A stretch of DNA of 64,000 nucleotides from RYN-428 sp035551995 (GCA_035551995.1 DASZME010000064.1:1-64000), one strand, 5' to 3'; positions 1-8,659 are shown, numbered from the stretch's first letter. Made by a program: numbers and translations. Notes: generated by a model from the sequence alone, not told the origin.

Positions 1-77
1 TCTCCTTTCAAAACACCTGACATCACCCTTAACACGTCCCGATCCCGTTGACTCATCTCGATTCGATCCTTCTCCAT
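1..77 (-). CDS. ISNCY-like transposase, N-terminal fragment (cut by window edge)
   Basis: Reading leftwards from an ATG at 77, the open frame gives 25 codons before the window ends. It contains MSQRDRDVLRVMSGVLKG, which resembles the opening helix-turn-helix segment of ISNCY/IS1202-type transposases (MSQ.ERD.L.V...V..G), where it binds the element's ends. An AGGAGG ribosome binding site sits directly before the ATG. Two tandem copies of a CCGGACATT...TGCCGA unit just upstream look like the terminus of the element. The family assignment rests on a short stretch, so it is a reasoned guess; the presence of a translated gene start is better supported. Confidence 0.6.
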   Translation of the reverse strand, partial: MEKDRIEMSQRDRDVLRVMSGVLKG

Positions 78-91
78 CCTCCTTCTACAAT

Positions 92-136
92 CCGGACATT
101 CTTATCTGCCGAAGACCGGACATTACTATTTGCCGA
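92..136. repeat. Tandem 24-bp-period repeat, probable end of the insertion sequence
   Basis: Two units, 92-112 and 116-136, share the sequence CCGGACATT followed by a variable T/A-rich stretch and TGCCGA; 18 of 21 positions agree. They lie between the transposase start and the 3' end of the secreted-protein gene. Iterated terminal motifs of this kind are expected transposase binding sites, so the element boundary is probably near 137-140. Confidence 0.55.
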
Positions 137-176
137 TGACATCGGCCGCCGCGATGGCCGCCGCGCCAAGGCGTTC

Positions 177-782
177 CTATGCCGAGGCGTCTGTCGCGAG
201 TTTCGTAACACTCGCGGAGAATGTCGTCAGGTCCATCATTACGGTTTGCAGCCCGGACATAAGCGCAGTTTTGGCCTTCGTGGCGTCATTGTTCATGCTG
301 GGAATCGCCATGATCGCCACAAGATCTTTTTGAAGAAGCGTATTGGCGGCTTGAGCGTCCGTGCTGGTCGTGGCGGTCATGGTCGACGTATCGGTCGTAA
401 GCCTGGCGATGTCGGCGGTGAGTTTCGACGCCAGAGCGGGAGTCGATTTTTTCAGAATCCGTTTAATGTCGGCGACGATCGCAACGGTCTCTTTCACGGT
501 CACGCTCAGCAGTTTATGAATGTCGCCCGACACTTTGCGAAAACCCGCGATCTCGTCGGCGGAAAATACGCGGACATGGGATCTGGCGGATGTCCCGGAT
601 CCTTTGTGATGGAGGTCGGCGAATAGCGTTTGCGCCGCTGAATTGGCCTGTTTTTTCCAATTCGCCAGATCGGCGTGCGTGGTTTGGGAATTCGACTGTA
701 GCACGGTGGCGTCCTGAGTGACCGCGCCGAGCGACGCCGAAAATAATTGCCGCGATTCCAACGATTCAACTAGTGACCGCAT
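177..782 (-). CDS. Secreted protein with planctomycete LESRQLFSAS leader
   Basis: A 201-residue protein beginning MRSLVESLESRQLFSAS. This charged start followed by the LE.RQL.SAS motif is the hallmark N-terminus of many planctomycete exported proteins, where it is thought to act in export or surface placement. The remainder is Ala/Thr/Lys/Asp-rich and predicted helical (for example SKLTADIARLTTDTSTM, AQAANTLLQKDLVAI), with no recognisable enzymatic domain and no cysteine. It may be a helical-bundle structural or surface protein. The function is unknown. The insertion sequence end lies about 40 bp downstream of its stop. Confidence 0.8.
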   Translation of the reverse strand: MRSLVESLESRQLFSASLGAVTQDATVLQSNSQTTHADLANWKKQANSAAQTLFADLHHKGSGTSARSHVRVFSADEIAGFRKVSGDIHKLLSVTVKETVAIVADIKRILKKSTPALASKLTADIARLTTDTSTMTATTSTDAQAANTLLQKDLVAIMAIPSMNNDATKAKTALMSGLQTVMMDLTTFSASVTKLATDASA

Positions 783-913
783 GACCTGTGACCCTCTCGG
801 GGAAGTCTGTCGTTTGAGCGCGTGACGTGTTTGGCTCTGCGTGAACAGTCGCGAGAGGCCGGCGATCTCTTCCCCAACAAATTGCTATTTTCAAATCCCC
901 GAGGCGAACGGCG

Positions 914-1684
914 TCAGGCGGATATTCCATCCTCTTTCAGGACGTCTAAAACGTCCAGGTAATATGGCGTAATATCGGTCACGCCGTCGAAGTCGATCGC
1001 CAGTCGCTTGTTGATCTCGCGTAGATGATCGACAGGCCAGATTCCCAGATGTTTGCCCCAAATCGAGCTGCGCACGGAAACGAGACAGTCGTTGTCCCCC
1101 TCGGCGTCGTGAATGACCTTCCAGGAATGAAGCGCAAATGGCGGAATTTTGTTCCAGGGGCGGGCGCCGCTCACCGAGTAATATCGGACCAGCGGCGAAT
1201 CGGGGACCTCTTCGTTAAACCGGCCGCAGGCGGCGGTTGTCAAATCGCTCATCGATTGCACGTCCAGTCGCAGAAATCTCGCCAGGCTCAATCCGCCAAG
1301 ACGCTGGCCAAGATGTTTAAGGCACCAATCGGCATACGCGCTGCCGCGGTGCGGGGTGGCGATGGTGACCAGCGCCCGTACGCGCGACGCCATGCCCAGG
1401 CGATGAATCATGTAACGGGCGTCGAGGCCGCCCATGGAATGCGCGAGCACGATAACAGGTTCGTCCTCGCGGCCGAGGATTTTCAGCTGGCGGAGAATGA
1501 TCGCCTTTAATTCCCTCGCCCGCGTCGCGATGCCCGCCGTGGGATGAACGCGAGGCGTAATTAAGGGGTGTCCGCGCGCCGCGATGGCGGCTTCAATGCC
1601 GCCGCGAAAATAGGGGAAGCGCAATTTCCCGATCTGCACATTCGCCAGTCCGAACACGCCGTGGTGGAGAACGATTGGGAGCAT
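914..1684 (-). CDS. Alpha/beta hydrolase, triacylglycerol lipase/esterase-like
   Basis: A 256-residue protein of the lipase class-2/PGAP1-like alpha/beta-hydrolase group. It opens with the oxyanion-region strand PIVLHHGVFG (LHHG in place of the usual HG), carries the nucleophile elbow AHSMGG (Ser83), then VTIATPHRGS, an acid candidate in EGDND (Asp197/Asp199) and a late histidine in WPVDHL (His220). Together these form a complete catalytic triad for ester hydrolysis. There is no signal peptide, so it is likely cytoplasmic. It stands alone between the secreted-protein gene and a divergent membrane-protein gene. The substrate cannot be told from sequence. Confidence 0.8.
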   Translation of the reverse strand: MLPIVLHHGVFGLANVQIGKLRFPYFRGGIEAAIAARGHPLITPRVHPTAGIATRARELKAIILRQLKILGREDEPVIVLAHSMGGLDARYMIHRLGMASRVRALVTIATPHRGSAYADWCLKHLGQRLGGLSLARFLRLDVQSMSDLTTAACGRFNEEVPDSPLVRYYSVSGARPWNKIPPFALHSWKVIHDAEGDNDCLVSVRSSIWGKHLGIWPVDHLREINKRLAIDFDGVTDITPYYLDVLDVLKEDGISA

Positions 1685-1879
1685 GTAGTTTCAAACCGGA
1701 ACGATCACCCGCGCCGCGGCGGCCGTGTTTACTCGGCAAGTCGACATTACGCAAACGTCGAATGAAACGGCGCCGGCGGCGCAAATCGACAACTTCATTT
1801 GCGGTTGCGCCTTGACGACCATCGGACCGAAGGCGACGATTCGACGCGAACGTTTTTTGTTTTCCAAGCGAGAATTTCC

Positions 1880-2692
1880 GTGAGCCAATTTCCGTCCCCA
1901 TATTCCCCACCTCAACTTCCGTATTCAAGTGCGCCGATTTCGGGTGGCCCGGTTCCGCCGGGGGCGGCGCGAAAGGCCGCGATTTTATTGTTCGTGCTCG
2001 GCGGACTCGGCGTCGGTATGGGCTTGTGCATGGGATCGCTCATGTGGGCTATTCCCGGGCAGAGCCCGCTAATGCAGAAAACGATCGATCAAGTAATGGA
2101 GAATCGGCAAATTTCTTTGGGCGGAATGTCGGCCGAGCGATTCGTACGAATCTTTTACACGATCGCGAGTGTCTTTTCGCTAGTCATCGGCGGCGTACTC
2201 ATTCTGCTCGGCGGATTTGTGCGGCGGGCAAGCAAGGCGAGCGTCGTTATCGCGACGATTATCTGCGGCTTGGCCAGCGTGTACTTTGTCCTCAGCGTTC
2301 TACAGGGCGCCAGATTGGGCCTCGGCGGCGACATGATGTCCCTATTCGGCGGATGCTTTCTGCTCGTGCCGCTCTCGCTGTTCGGACTGGCTACTTTATG
2401 GCTCGTGCAATTGCTGCGCGCGCTGCCCGGCATTCAGGCCGCCCGGCTGCAATTTCAATCGCAATTCCATCAAAGGCAGCAACAGCAGCACTTGTATAAT
2501 CACTATGGAGGAGCGCAGGGATATGGAGGATTCCCCGTTCCGGGAAATCCCAGTCAGCCCACGATCGCGCCACCTGCCGGGCAAGGATATGCAATGCCTC
2601 CGCAGGCCGGGAGTACGGGCGCGGCCGCTGCGAATCCGACGCCCCAGTACCCGAAGTCCGAACCAAATCCCAATGACCCGAAGTCGGAATAA
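1880..2692 (+). CDS. Four-helix membrane protein with Pro-rich N-terminus and Gln/Pro-rich tail
   Basis: A 270-residue protein if translation starts at the GTG at 1880; an in-frame ATG at 1799 would add 27 residues of unlikely composition. After a Ser/Pro/Tyr-rich head come four hydrophobic helices (AAILLFVLGGLGVGMGL, TIASVFSLVIGGVLILLG, VVIATIICGLASVYFVL, CFLLVPLSLFGLATLWLV). The cytoplasmic or surface tail is rich in Gln, Tyr, Gly and Pro. No family was recognised. It converges on atpD, with 57 bp between stop codons. Confidence 0.65.
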   Translation: MSQFPSPYSPPQLPYSSAPISGGPVPPGAARKAAILLFVLGGLGVGMGLCMGSLMWAIPGQSPLMQKTIDQVMENRQISLGGMSAERFVRIFYTIASVFSLVIGGVLILLGGFVRRASKASVVIATIICGLASVYFVLSVLQGARLGLGGDMMSLFGGCFLLVPLSLFGLATLWLVQLLRALPGIQAARLQFQSQFHQRQQQQHLYNHYGGAQGYGGFPVPGNPSQPTIAPPAGQGYAMPPQAGSTGAAAANPTPQYPKSEPNPNDPKSE

Positions 2693-2749
2693 TCACAATG
2701 TAGATTCGTACCTTTGACCATTCGGCTTTTATTCGGGTTTCCGAGCCGA

Positions 2750-4171
2750 TCACATCGCCTTTGCCTTCTCCCGCACTTCGTCGATCGTGCCGACGTAGAG
2801 GAAAGCCTGTTCCGGCAGATCGTCCGCCCGGCCTTCGACAATGTCGCCGAAGCTTCGCAGCGTGTCGGCGATTTTCACGTACACGCCCTTTTTCCCGGTA
2901 AACTGCTCGGCCACGATGAACGGCTGACTAAAGAACCGCTCCAGTTTTCGCGCCCGGCCGACGATCAATTTATCCTCTTCGCTCAGTTCGTCGACGCCGA
3001 GAATGGCGATGATATCCTGCAAATCGCGGTAGCGCTGGAGCATCGATTGCACCTTGCGGGCGATGCGGAAATGCTCTTCGCCGACGATTTCGGCCGACAG
3101 CGCTCGGCTGGCCGACGCCAGCGGATCGACGGCGGGATAAATGCCCTTGCTGGCGATGCTGCGCTCAAGATAGATGAACGCGTCGAGGTGAGCGAACGCA
3201 TTGGCCGGAGCGGGGTCGGTGGGGTCGTCCGCCGGGACGTACACGGCCTGCACCGACGTGATGGCGCCCTTTTTCGTGCTGGTGATCCGCTCCTGAAGCT
3301 CGCCCATTTCGGTGGCCAGCGTCGGCTGATAACCGACGGCGCTGGGCATGCGGCCGAGCAACGCCGACACTTCCGAACCGGCCTGCGTGAAGCGGAAAAT
3401 ATTGTCGATGAACAGCAGCGTATCGGCGCCGGTTTCATCGCGGAAAAATTCGGCCATCGTGAGGGCCGACAACGCCACGCGAAGACGCGCGCCCGGCGGC
3501 TCGTTCATCTGGCCGAAGACCATGACGGTTTGATCGATGACGTGTTTTCCGGTCTTGCCGATCTCGGCTTCCTGCATTTCCAGCCAGAGGTCGGTGCCTT
3601 CGCGGGTTCGTTCCCCGACCCCGGCGAAGACCGAATATCCGCCGTGCTGCTGAGCGATGCGGGCGATGAGTTCCTGGATGACGACGGTTTTGCCCAGACC
3701 CGCCCCGCCGAACAAACCGGCCTTGCCGCCGCGAAGGAATGGGGTAAGCAGATCGATGACCTTGATGCCGGTCTCGAAGACTTCGGCCTTGGGCGTCAGG
3801 TCCACGAATTCCGGCGGTTCGCGATGGATCGGACGGCGCTCCGTGGTGTTCACCGGACCACGATTATCGATTGGGTCGCCCAGCAGATTGAACACCCGGC
3901 CAAGCGTTCCGAGACCGACGGGAACGGTGAGCGAGGCGCCGGTATCGACGCAATCGACGCCGCGGCGCAGGCCGTCGGTCGATCCCAGCGCCACGGCTCG
4001 GACTTTTCCGCCGCCGAGATGCTGCTGCACTTCGCCGACGAGATTGATATTGATGCCGTTTTCGGAAGTATTGATTTTGACGGCGTTATAAATGCGCGGG
4101 AGCTGATCTTCGGGAAACTCGACGTCGAACGTCGAGCCGATCACCTGCGAGACTTTTCCGGTGGCGGGCAT
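2750..4171 (-). CDS. atpD: F-type ATP synthase subunit beta
   Basis: The catalytic beta subunit of F1, which makes ATP from ADP and phosphate as gamma rotates. It has 473 residues, the usual length. Visible are the Walker A loop GGAGLGKT (155-162), the catalytic-glutamate loop GER (Glu187), the Walker B segment TLLFIDNIFRF followed by the RMPSAVGYQPTLATEMG stretch, and the DELSEED motif that contacts gamma/epsilon. An AAAGGATTT ribosome binding site precedes the ATG. Oddly the gene stands alone: neither atpG/atpA upstream nor atpC downstream is present, so the ATP synthase genes are split in this genome, or this is an additional copy. Confidence 0.97.
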   Translation of the reverse strand: MPATGKVSQVIGSTFDVEFPEDQLPRIYNAVKINTSENGININLVGEVQQHLGGGKVRAVALGSTDGLRRGVDCVDTGASLTVPVGLGTLGRVFNLLGDPIDNRGPVNTTERRPIHREPPEFVDLTPKAEVFETGIKVIDLLTPFLRGGKAGLFGGAGLGKTVVIQELIARIAQQHGGYSVFAGVGERTREGTDLWLEMQEAEIGKTGKHVIDQTVMVFGQMNEPPGARLRVALSALTMAEFFRDETGADTLLFIDNIFRFTQAGSEVSALLGRMPSAVGYQPTLATEMGELQERITSTKKGAITSVQAVYVPADDPTDPAPANAFAHLDAFIYLERSIASKGIYPAVDPLASASRALSAEIVGEEHFRIARKVQSMLQRYRDLQDIIAILGVDELSEEDKLIVGRARKLERFFSQPFIVAEQFTGKKGVYVKIADTLRSFGDIVEGRADDLPEQAFLYVGTIDEVREKAKAM

Positions 4172-4262
4172 GCGTTAAATCCTTTTTTCTTCGTTTCACG
4201 GTCACGGCAGGCGATGCAGACCGGCTGCACGCCTTCAATCGAGGTGGGGATTGTACATTTCG

Positions 4263-4637
4263 TCACAATGTCGGCAAGTCCGGCGCGAATTCGATTCCGG
4301 CGTAAACGTCGGCCAGCGGGAGATCGATTCGCAACGATCGAAGGTTTGCGACAGCGTCGATTCCCTGAGCGGCCGCGAAGAGCCATAGACCTTCCGGTTG
4401 CCGCAGGAAAATTTCGATCGACGGCTTATCTTGTGATATCAGAACGTATTCGGCCAGAGGATCCAGATCACGATACGCCTTGAACTTGGCGCCGCGATCG
4501 TGGGCTTCTTCGGCTTCCGCGAGCAACTTGCCGTTGCTCAAGTCCGACCAGCCGAATTCGTGAGCGGTCGAACAATGATGATCACAGAGTTCCTTGCGGA
4601 GCGGCGCGGGCGTCCCTTGGTCAAAAAGAATCTTCAT
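4263..4637 (-). CDS. Chimeric protein: N-terminal half of DUF5615 (PIN-like toxin) joined to C-terminal half of Uma2
   Basis: Residues 1-45 (MKILFDQGTPAPLRKELC..., WSDLSNGKLLAEAEEA) match the start of DUF5615 PIN-like toxins, which follow DUF433 antitoxins. From about residue 45 the sequence becomes the C-terminal half of a Uma2 (DUF820) nuclease-fold protein: EAHDRGAKFKAYRDLDPLAE, EYVLISQDKPSIEIFLRQPEG, LPLADVYAGIEF. The join is in frame near nt 4502, at an EA dipeptide found in both families. The second half of the toxin and the first half of Uma2, including its metal-site residues, are missing, so activity is doubtful. The upstream DUF433 gene ends 32 bp before this start. Confidence 0.8.
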   Translation of the reverse strand: MKILFDQGTPAPLRKELCDHHCSTAHEFGWSDLSNGKLLAEAEEAHDRGAKFKAYRDLDPLAEYVLISQDKPSIEIFLRQPEGLWLFAAAQGIDAVANLRSLRIDLPLADVYAGIEFAPDLPTL

Positions 4638-4669
4638 CGATTCGCCCCGCTCGATTTGGCAAACTGACG

Positions 4670-4888
4670 CTACTTCGTCAACAGACTCTGTTCGGCATAA
4701 ACCAGAACCGCCTGAACCTGCGCACGAGTTATCCCCGGGAACCATTCGAGGAATTGGTCAATGGACGCACCGCTTTCGAGGTTCTCGAATAATGCCGCGA
4801 CTGGAACGCGGGTACCCTTGAAAACCCACGCCCCGCTAACTTTGTCGGCACGGCGCTCCACAACGTCGCATTCGTTCCAATTAAACAT
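4670..4888 (-). CDS. DUF433 family antitoxin
   Basis: A 72-residue protein with the DUF433 signature: WVFKGTRVPVAALFENLESG followed by FLEWFPGITRAQVQAVL, a winged-helix-like fold. In many bacteria DUF433 proteins are encoded just before a DUF5615 PIN-like toxin and act as its antitoxin and probable repressor. Here it keeps that position, but the downstream toxin is a chimera truncated after about 45 residues. The gene itself appears intact. Confidence 0.88.
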   Translation of the reverse strand: MFNWNECDVVERRADKVSGAWVFKGTRVPVAALFENLESGASIDQFLEWFPGITRAQVQAVLVYAEQSLLTK

Positions 4889-4984
4889 GACTCAATTGTA
4901 TCAATGAGCACGCCCAAGTTAAAAGAAGGGATCGATTCGCGTGATGGGATTCACCTGAACGGTCCAGATACCCTCGGGGGAAGT

Positions 4985-5225
4985 TCAGACCGCGTGATGG
5001 GCAAGTCGCACCCGCAGGCTGCTCTCGCGTACCCGACAGCCCGACCCCTTTAGCCGACTGACGAGGGCGGCGCCGAAATTGAGGGTTATGCCGCTGTGAT
5101 CGAACGTGCCGCCGGACATCGCGAGAATTTCACCGGCGTGATATTCGTGTTTTATTTCCGCCTTCGTTTCGAGCGTGAAGGTACTCCTCGGGCGTGTAGC
5201 GTTTTGTGGTTGCCGTCCGCGTCAT
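4985..5225 (-). pseudogene. Uma2 family nuclease, 5' remnant with a frameshift
   Basis: From the ATG at 5225 the frame gives MTRTATTKRYTPEEYL, a typical Uma2 start. One extra base near 5177 then shifts the frame. In the corrected frame it continues TLETKAEIKHEYHAGEILAM, SGGTFDHSGITLNFGAALVS, CRVRESSLRVR, all matching the N-terminal half of Uma2 (KxEYxxGEI, H..I..N, LRVR). Homology stops after LRVR and a stop follows at 4985. The matching C-terminal half of a Uma2 protein is fused to the DUF5615 fragment about 480 bp further along on the same strand, suggesting one Uma2 gene was split by a DUF433/DUF5615 pair and trimmed at both joins. Confidence 0.75.
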
Positions 5226-5322
5226 GATGGGAGATAGTATCACCCCGCGAATCGGCGGACTGCCTTTTGCGCCGCAAGTTCGACCCATGCGTTAATGTGA
5301 ATAATCCGTCGAGGAGATTTTC

Positions 5323-6990
5323 ATGTCCGAGTACGCGATGCCGCAAATCCCCAAGCCGCCGAAGCTTCGCAAGCGGCAGGTCCAGCTGATCGCCAACGGC
5401 GATCTCCGTTCGACGGCCAACGAGAAATGCTGGCCGGAACAGGTCAAGATGGAAGAATCGCTGCGTGCAGCTCTCCTGACGTGCGGCTTCGAAATGGTCC
5501 GCGCCCACCCTTTCAAAGAAGCGGAAAAACACGGATTCATCGGTTCACAAAAAGAAGGTATGCAGGTTTTCGCCGGGATCGACCCCGAGGCGCCGTTGAT
5601 CGTGGCCGAGGCGGTTTGGCAATATTCGCACCACGTACTGCATGGACTGCTATCCCATCGCGGACCCATCCTGACCGTCGCCAACTGGTCGGGCACCTGG
5701 CCCGGCCTTGTCGGCATGCTCAATCTCAACGGCTCGCTTACCAAGGCCGGCGTCAAATACTCCACCATCTGGAGCGAAAATTTCGCCGACGATTTTTTCC
5801 TGGATTATCTTCGTAAATGGCTCGCCGACGGCTACGTCAAACACAAATCCAACCAGGTGACCAAGTGGCGCGAAGTGAAAGTCGGCGGAAAGGAACGCAA
5901 ACTCGGGATCGCCCTTGCCGGTCAACTCCTGCGCCAGAAGGCGATCATGGGCGTCTTTGACGAAGGGTGCATGGGAATGTTCAACGCCATCATCCCCGAC
6001 AATCTGCTCAATTCCGTCGGCGTGTTCAAGGAACGACTGAGCCAATCGGCTCTCTATTACGAAACGACGCAGGTAAGAGACGAGGAAGCGCAAAGCGTGC
6101 GCGCATGGATGGAAAATCGCGGCATGAAATTCAAGACCGGCCCGGTCGAAGAATCGCATCTGACGGATCAGCAAATCTTGCTGCAGTGCAAGATGTATAT
6201 CGCGGCCCTGCGAATCGCCGACGACTATGGATGCTCGACGATCGGCATTCAATATCAGCAAGGCTTGAAAGATCTTCTTCCCGCGTCGGACCTCGTGGAG
6301 GGAATGTTGAACAACGCCGATCGCCCGCCGGTGCGGACGCGGGATGGCGGGCGGCTGATTTGCGACGGCGAGCCGCTGCCGCATTTTAATGAGGTGGACG
6401 AATGTGCCGGGCTCGATGCGCTAATGACGTATCGGGTGCATCAGGCGATGGGTCAGCCGGTCGAATCGACGTTGCACGATCTTCGCTGGGGCGATGTGGA
6501 TCGTAGCGGCTCGGTCGCGGATTACGTCTGGGTTTTTCTGATCTCCGGCTCGGCCCCCCCTGCTCATTTCATCGATGGCTGGGCGGGCGCCAGCGGCGAA
6601 CGTCAGCCGCCGATGTACTTCCGTCTCGGCGGCGCGACGCTTAAGGGAATCAGCCGGCCCGGAGAAGTGGTATGGAGTCGAATCTACGTCGATGACGGCA
6701 AATTGAAAATGGACCTGGGCCGGGCGGGTTGCGTTGAATTGCCGATCGAAGAAACACAGCGGCGGTGGGACGCGACAACGCCGCAATGGCCGATCATGCA
6801 TGCCGTCACCTATGGCGTCAGCCGCGATCAGATGATGGGCCGGCACAAAGCGAATCATATTCAGGTTGCCTACGCCAACAACGAAGAAGAAGCCGACCGG
6901 GCGCTTTTGGCCAAGGCGGCGATGGCCGACGCGCTGGGGATTCATGTGGCGCTTTGCGGGACGAAGAAGAATGGCCAGGAATGGAGCTGA
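5323..6990 (+). CDS. L-fucose/L-arabinose isomerase-like protein
   Basis: A 555-residue protein with an AGGAG ribosome binding site before ATG. It shows features of the FucI/AraA-type sugar isomerases: a first domain with IVAEAVWQYSHHVLHGLL, a GPILTVANWSGTWPGLVGML strand-turn, and VFDEGCMGMFNAIIPDNLLN with a candidate catalytic acid in DEGCMGM. The C-terminal part (DLRWGDVDRSGSVADYVWVF, GVSRDQMMGRHKANHIQVAY) fits the C-terminal barrel, including a terminal His-rich HKANH segment like the metal/substrate-binding end of FucI. The enzyme family interconverts aldoses and ketoses; the substrate here is inferred only. It sits upstream of a sulfatase, consistent with use of sulfated, fucose-rich polysaccharide, but the two genes are 220 bp apart. 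Confidence 0.65.
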   Translation: MSEYAMPQIPKPPKLRKRQVQLIANGDLRSTANEKCWPEQVKMEESLRAALLTCGFEMVRAHPFKEAEKHGFIGSQKEGMQVFAGIDPEAPLIVAEAVWQYSHHVLHGLLSHRGPILTVANWSGTWPGLVGMLNLNGSLTKAGVKYSTIWSENFADDFFLDYLRKWLADGYVKHKSNQVTKWREVKVGGKERKLGIALAGQLLRQKAIMGVFDEGCMGMFNAIIPDNLLNSVGVFKERLSQSALYYETTQVRDEEAQSVRAWMENRGMKFKTGPVEESHLTDQQILLQCKMYIAALRIADDYGCSTIGIQYQQGLKDLLPASDLVEGMLNNADRPPVRTRDGGRLICDGEPLPHFNEVDECAGLDALMTYRVHQAMGQPVESTLHDLRWGDVDRSGSVADYVWVFLISGSAPPAHFIDGWAGASGERQPPMYFRLGGATLKGISRPGEVVWSRIYVDDGKLKMDLGRAGCVELPIEETQRRWDATTPQWPIMHAVTYGVSRDQMMGRHKANHIQVAYANNEEEADRALLAKAAMADALGIHVALCGTKKNGQEWS

Positions 6991-7082
6991 CTCGGGCGCC
7001 GCCGGCCGGTCCGCAAATGCCGCGGTTTATACGTTCGATTCGACTCCGGTATGATGATAATTCGTTTGCGCGCGCAGGATTC

Positions 7083-7169
7083 AGAGCATCTTTCATATTG
7101 ACGTAGCGAGTCTTGCCGGCGCAACACGTTTCGCAGGCGGGGCCGCTATTGTATATGCAGAAACGCTAC
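7083..7169 (+). repeat. Dispersed ~85-bp palindromic repeat, copy A
   Basis: A diverged copy of the family that begins AGAGCAT.TTTC, continues through GTAGCGAGT and a palindromic GC core ending GCGGGGCCGCTA, and ends AACGCTAC. It lies between the isomerase-like gene and the sulfatase. Confidence 0.6.
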
Positions 7170-7213
7170 GGCTATCTGACGGATTTCTCTCGGTTCGCGA
7201 AAAAGGAAAAACG

Positions 7214-8659
7214 ATGTTCCACACTTCAGATTCCATTTCGGTTGGACGTTGGTTCGCCGTGGCTGTGATGATGGTCGCGGGGAGTCTCGCGGCGCCGTGC
7301 CGGGGCGCATTGCCGACGCGGCCGAATATTGTCTTGATTATCGCCGACGACCTCGGTTGCGAGGATTCGGGACCGTACGGGTGCAAGGGAGTGCGGACGC
7401 CAAACATCGATCGGCTGGCGCGCGAGGGGATGCGGTTCACGCAGGCTTTTAACACATGCAGTTCGTGCAGCCCAAGCCGCAGTTGCATCATCACCGGCCG
7501 CTATCCGCATAACACCGGGGCCGAACGGCTGCATATGCCGCTGCCGAAGGAGCAGATCACGTTTGTCGAGAAGCTCAAGGCGGCCGGGTACTGGACGGCG
7601 CAGGCGGGGAAATGGCATCTGGGGCCGTTTGTCAAAGACCGTTTCGACACGGTCAACGAGGCGCAAAAGGGTCCGCCGCGGCCGAGCGACGACGGAAGCG
7701 GATGTATGAAGTGGGTGTCGGTGCTGCGATCGCGGCCAAAGGATAAGCCGTTTTTCTTCTGGCTGGCGTCGATCGACCCGCATCGGCCCTACTTTGAGGG
7801 GACGCTGGCCGTGCCGCATAAGCCGCAGGACGTGTGGGTGCCCCCCTTTCTGCCGGATGTGGCGCCGACGCGCAAGGACCTGGCGATGTACTATGACGAG
7901 ATCGGCCGGCTCGACATCTACATCGGCAAAGTCCTGGACGAGTTAACTCGTCAGGGCGTGCTTGATCAGACGCTCATTATTTTCATCACCGACAATGGCC
8001 GCCCCTTTCCACGCTGTAAGACGAGCGTTTACGATAGCGGAATTCAGTCGCCGTTCATCGTTCGCTGGCCTGTCGCCGTCAAAGGCGCAAGCCTATGCCC
8101 GGCCCTGATCAGTTCCGTCGATCTTGCTCCGACGATTCTTGAGCTGGCCGGACTTCCCCCGGCGCCTACGTTTCAAGGCAAATCGATGGCCACCCTGTTG
8201 AGCCATCCCGAAGCGCCTTTCCGCGACCATGTCTTCGCGGAGCATAACTGGCACGACTATTCGGCCTACGAGCGCGCGGTGCGGTCAACGCGTTTCAAGT
8301 ACATTCGCAACGCGTGGCCCGATCTCCCCGGCACGCCGCCGGCCGACGCGGTGACCAGCATCACGTATCAGGAAATGCGCAAGATGCGCGACTTGGACGA
8401 ACTGACGCCGGAACAGATGACCTGTTTTATCAAGCCAAGATGGTCGGAGGAATTGTATGACGTCGAAGCCGACCCCCAGGAATTGAAAAACCTGATCGGC
8501 GATTCGAAATACGCCGCCAACCTCGCGGAGCTGCGAAAGGCGCTGGATGGATGGCAGCGTGAGACCGCCGACAGTGTCCCCGAGGTTCGGCCGCCCGACA
8601 AATATGACCGGGAGACGGGCGCGCCGCTGGAGAAGAAGGATGGGCAACGCAAAAATTAA
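7214..8659 (+). CDS. Exported type I sulfatase
   Basis: A 481-residue sulfatase that cleaves sulfate esters, probably from polysaccharides, using a formylglycine made from cysteine. A signal peptide (VGRWFAVAVMMVAGSLAAP) is followed by PNIVLIIADDLG (metal-binding Asp pair 45-46), the modification motif C-S-P-S-R at 85-89 preceded by SSC, GRYPHNTG, AGKWHLG, and the second metal site FITDNG. The near-C-terminal EELYDVEADPQELKNLI is standard for the family. An AAGGAAAAA ribosome binding site precedes the ATG. Planctomycetes encode very many such enzymes. A formylglycine-generating enzyme is not in this window. Confidence 0.94.
   Translation: MFHTSDSISVGRWFAVAVMMVAGSLAAPCRGALPTRPNIVLIIADDLGCEDSGPYGCKGVRTPNIDRLAREGMRFTQAFNTCSSCSPSRSCIITGRYPHNTGAERLHMPLPKEQITFVEKLKAAGYWTAQAGKWHLGPFVKDRFDTVNEAQKGPPRPSDDGSGCMKWVSVLRSRPKDKPFFFWLASIDPHRPYFEGTLAVPHKPQDVWVPPFLPDVAPTRKDLAMYYDEIGRLDIYIGKVLDELTRQGVLDQTLIIFITDNGRPFPRCKTSVYDSGIQSPFIVRWPVAVKGASLCPALISSVDLAPTILELAGLPPAPTFQGKSMATLLSHPEAPFRDHVFAEHNWHDYSAYERAVRSTRFKYIRNAWPDLPGTPPADAVTSITYQEMRKMRDLDELTPEQMTCFIKPRWSEELYDVEADPQELKNLIGDSKYAANLAELRKALDGWQRETADSVPEVRPPDKYDRETGAPLEKKDGQRKN

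Noticed and set aside
4172..4262. Hairpin-like GGCGTGCAG...CTGCATCGCC (minus strand) before atpD
   Set aside because: Imperfect and without a T-run; could be chance in GC-rich sequence, so not called a terminator or regulator.
2714..4483. 589-residue open frame on the + strand opposite atpD
   Set aside because: It is the antisense of a highly conserved atpD; its composition (His/Arg/Asp-rich) is that of a GC-rich shadow frame and no domain is visible.
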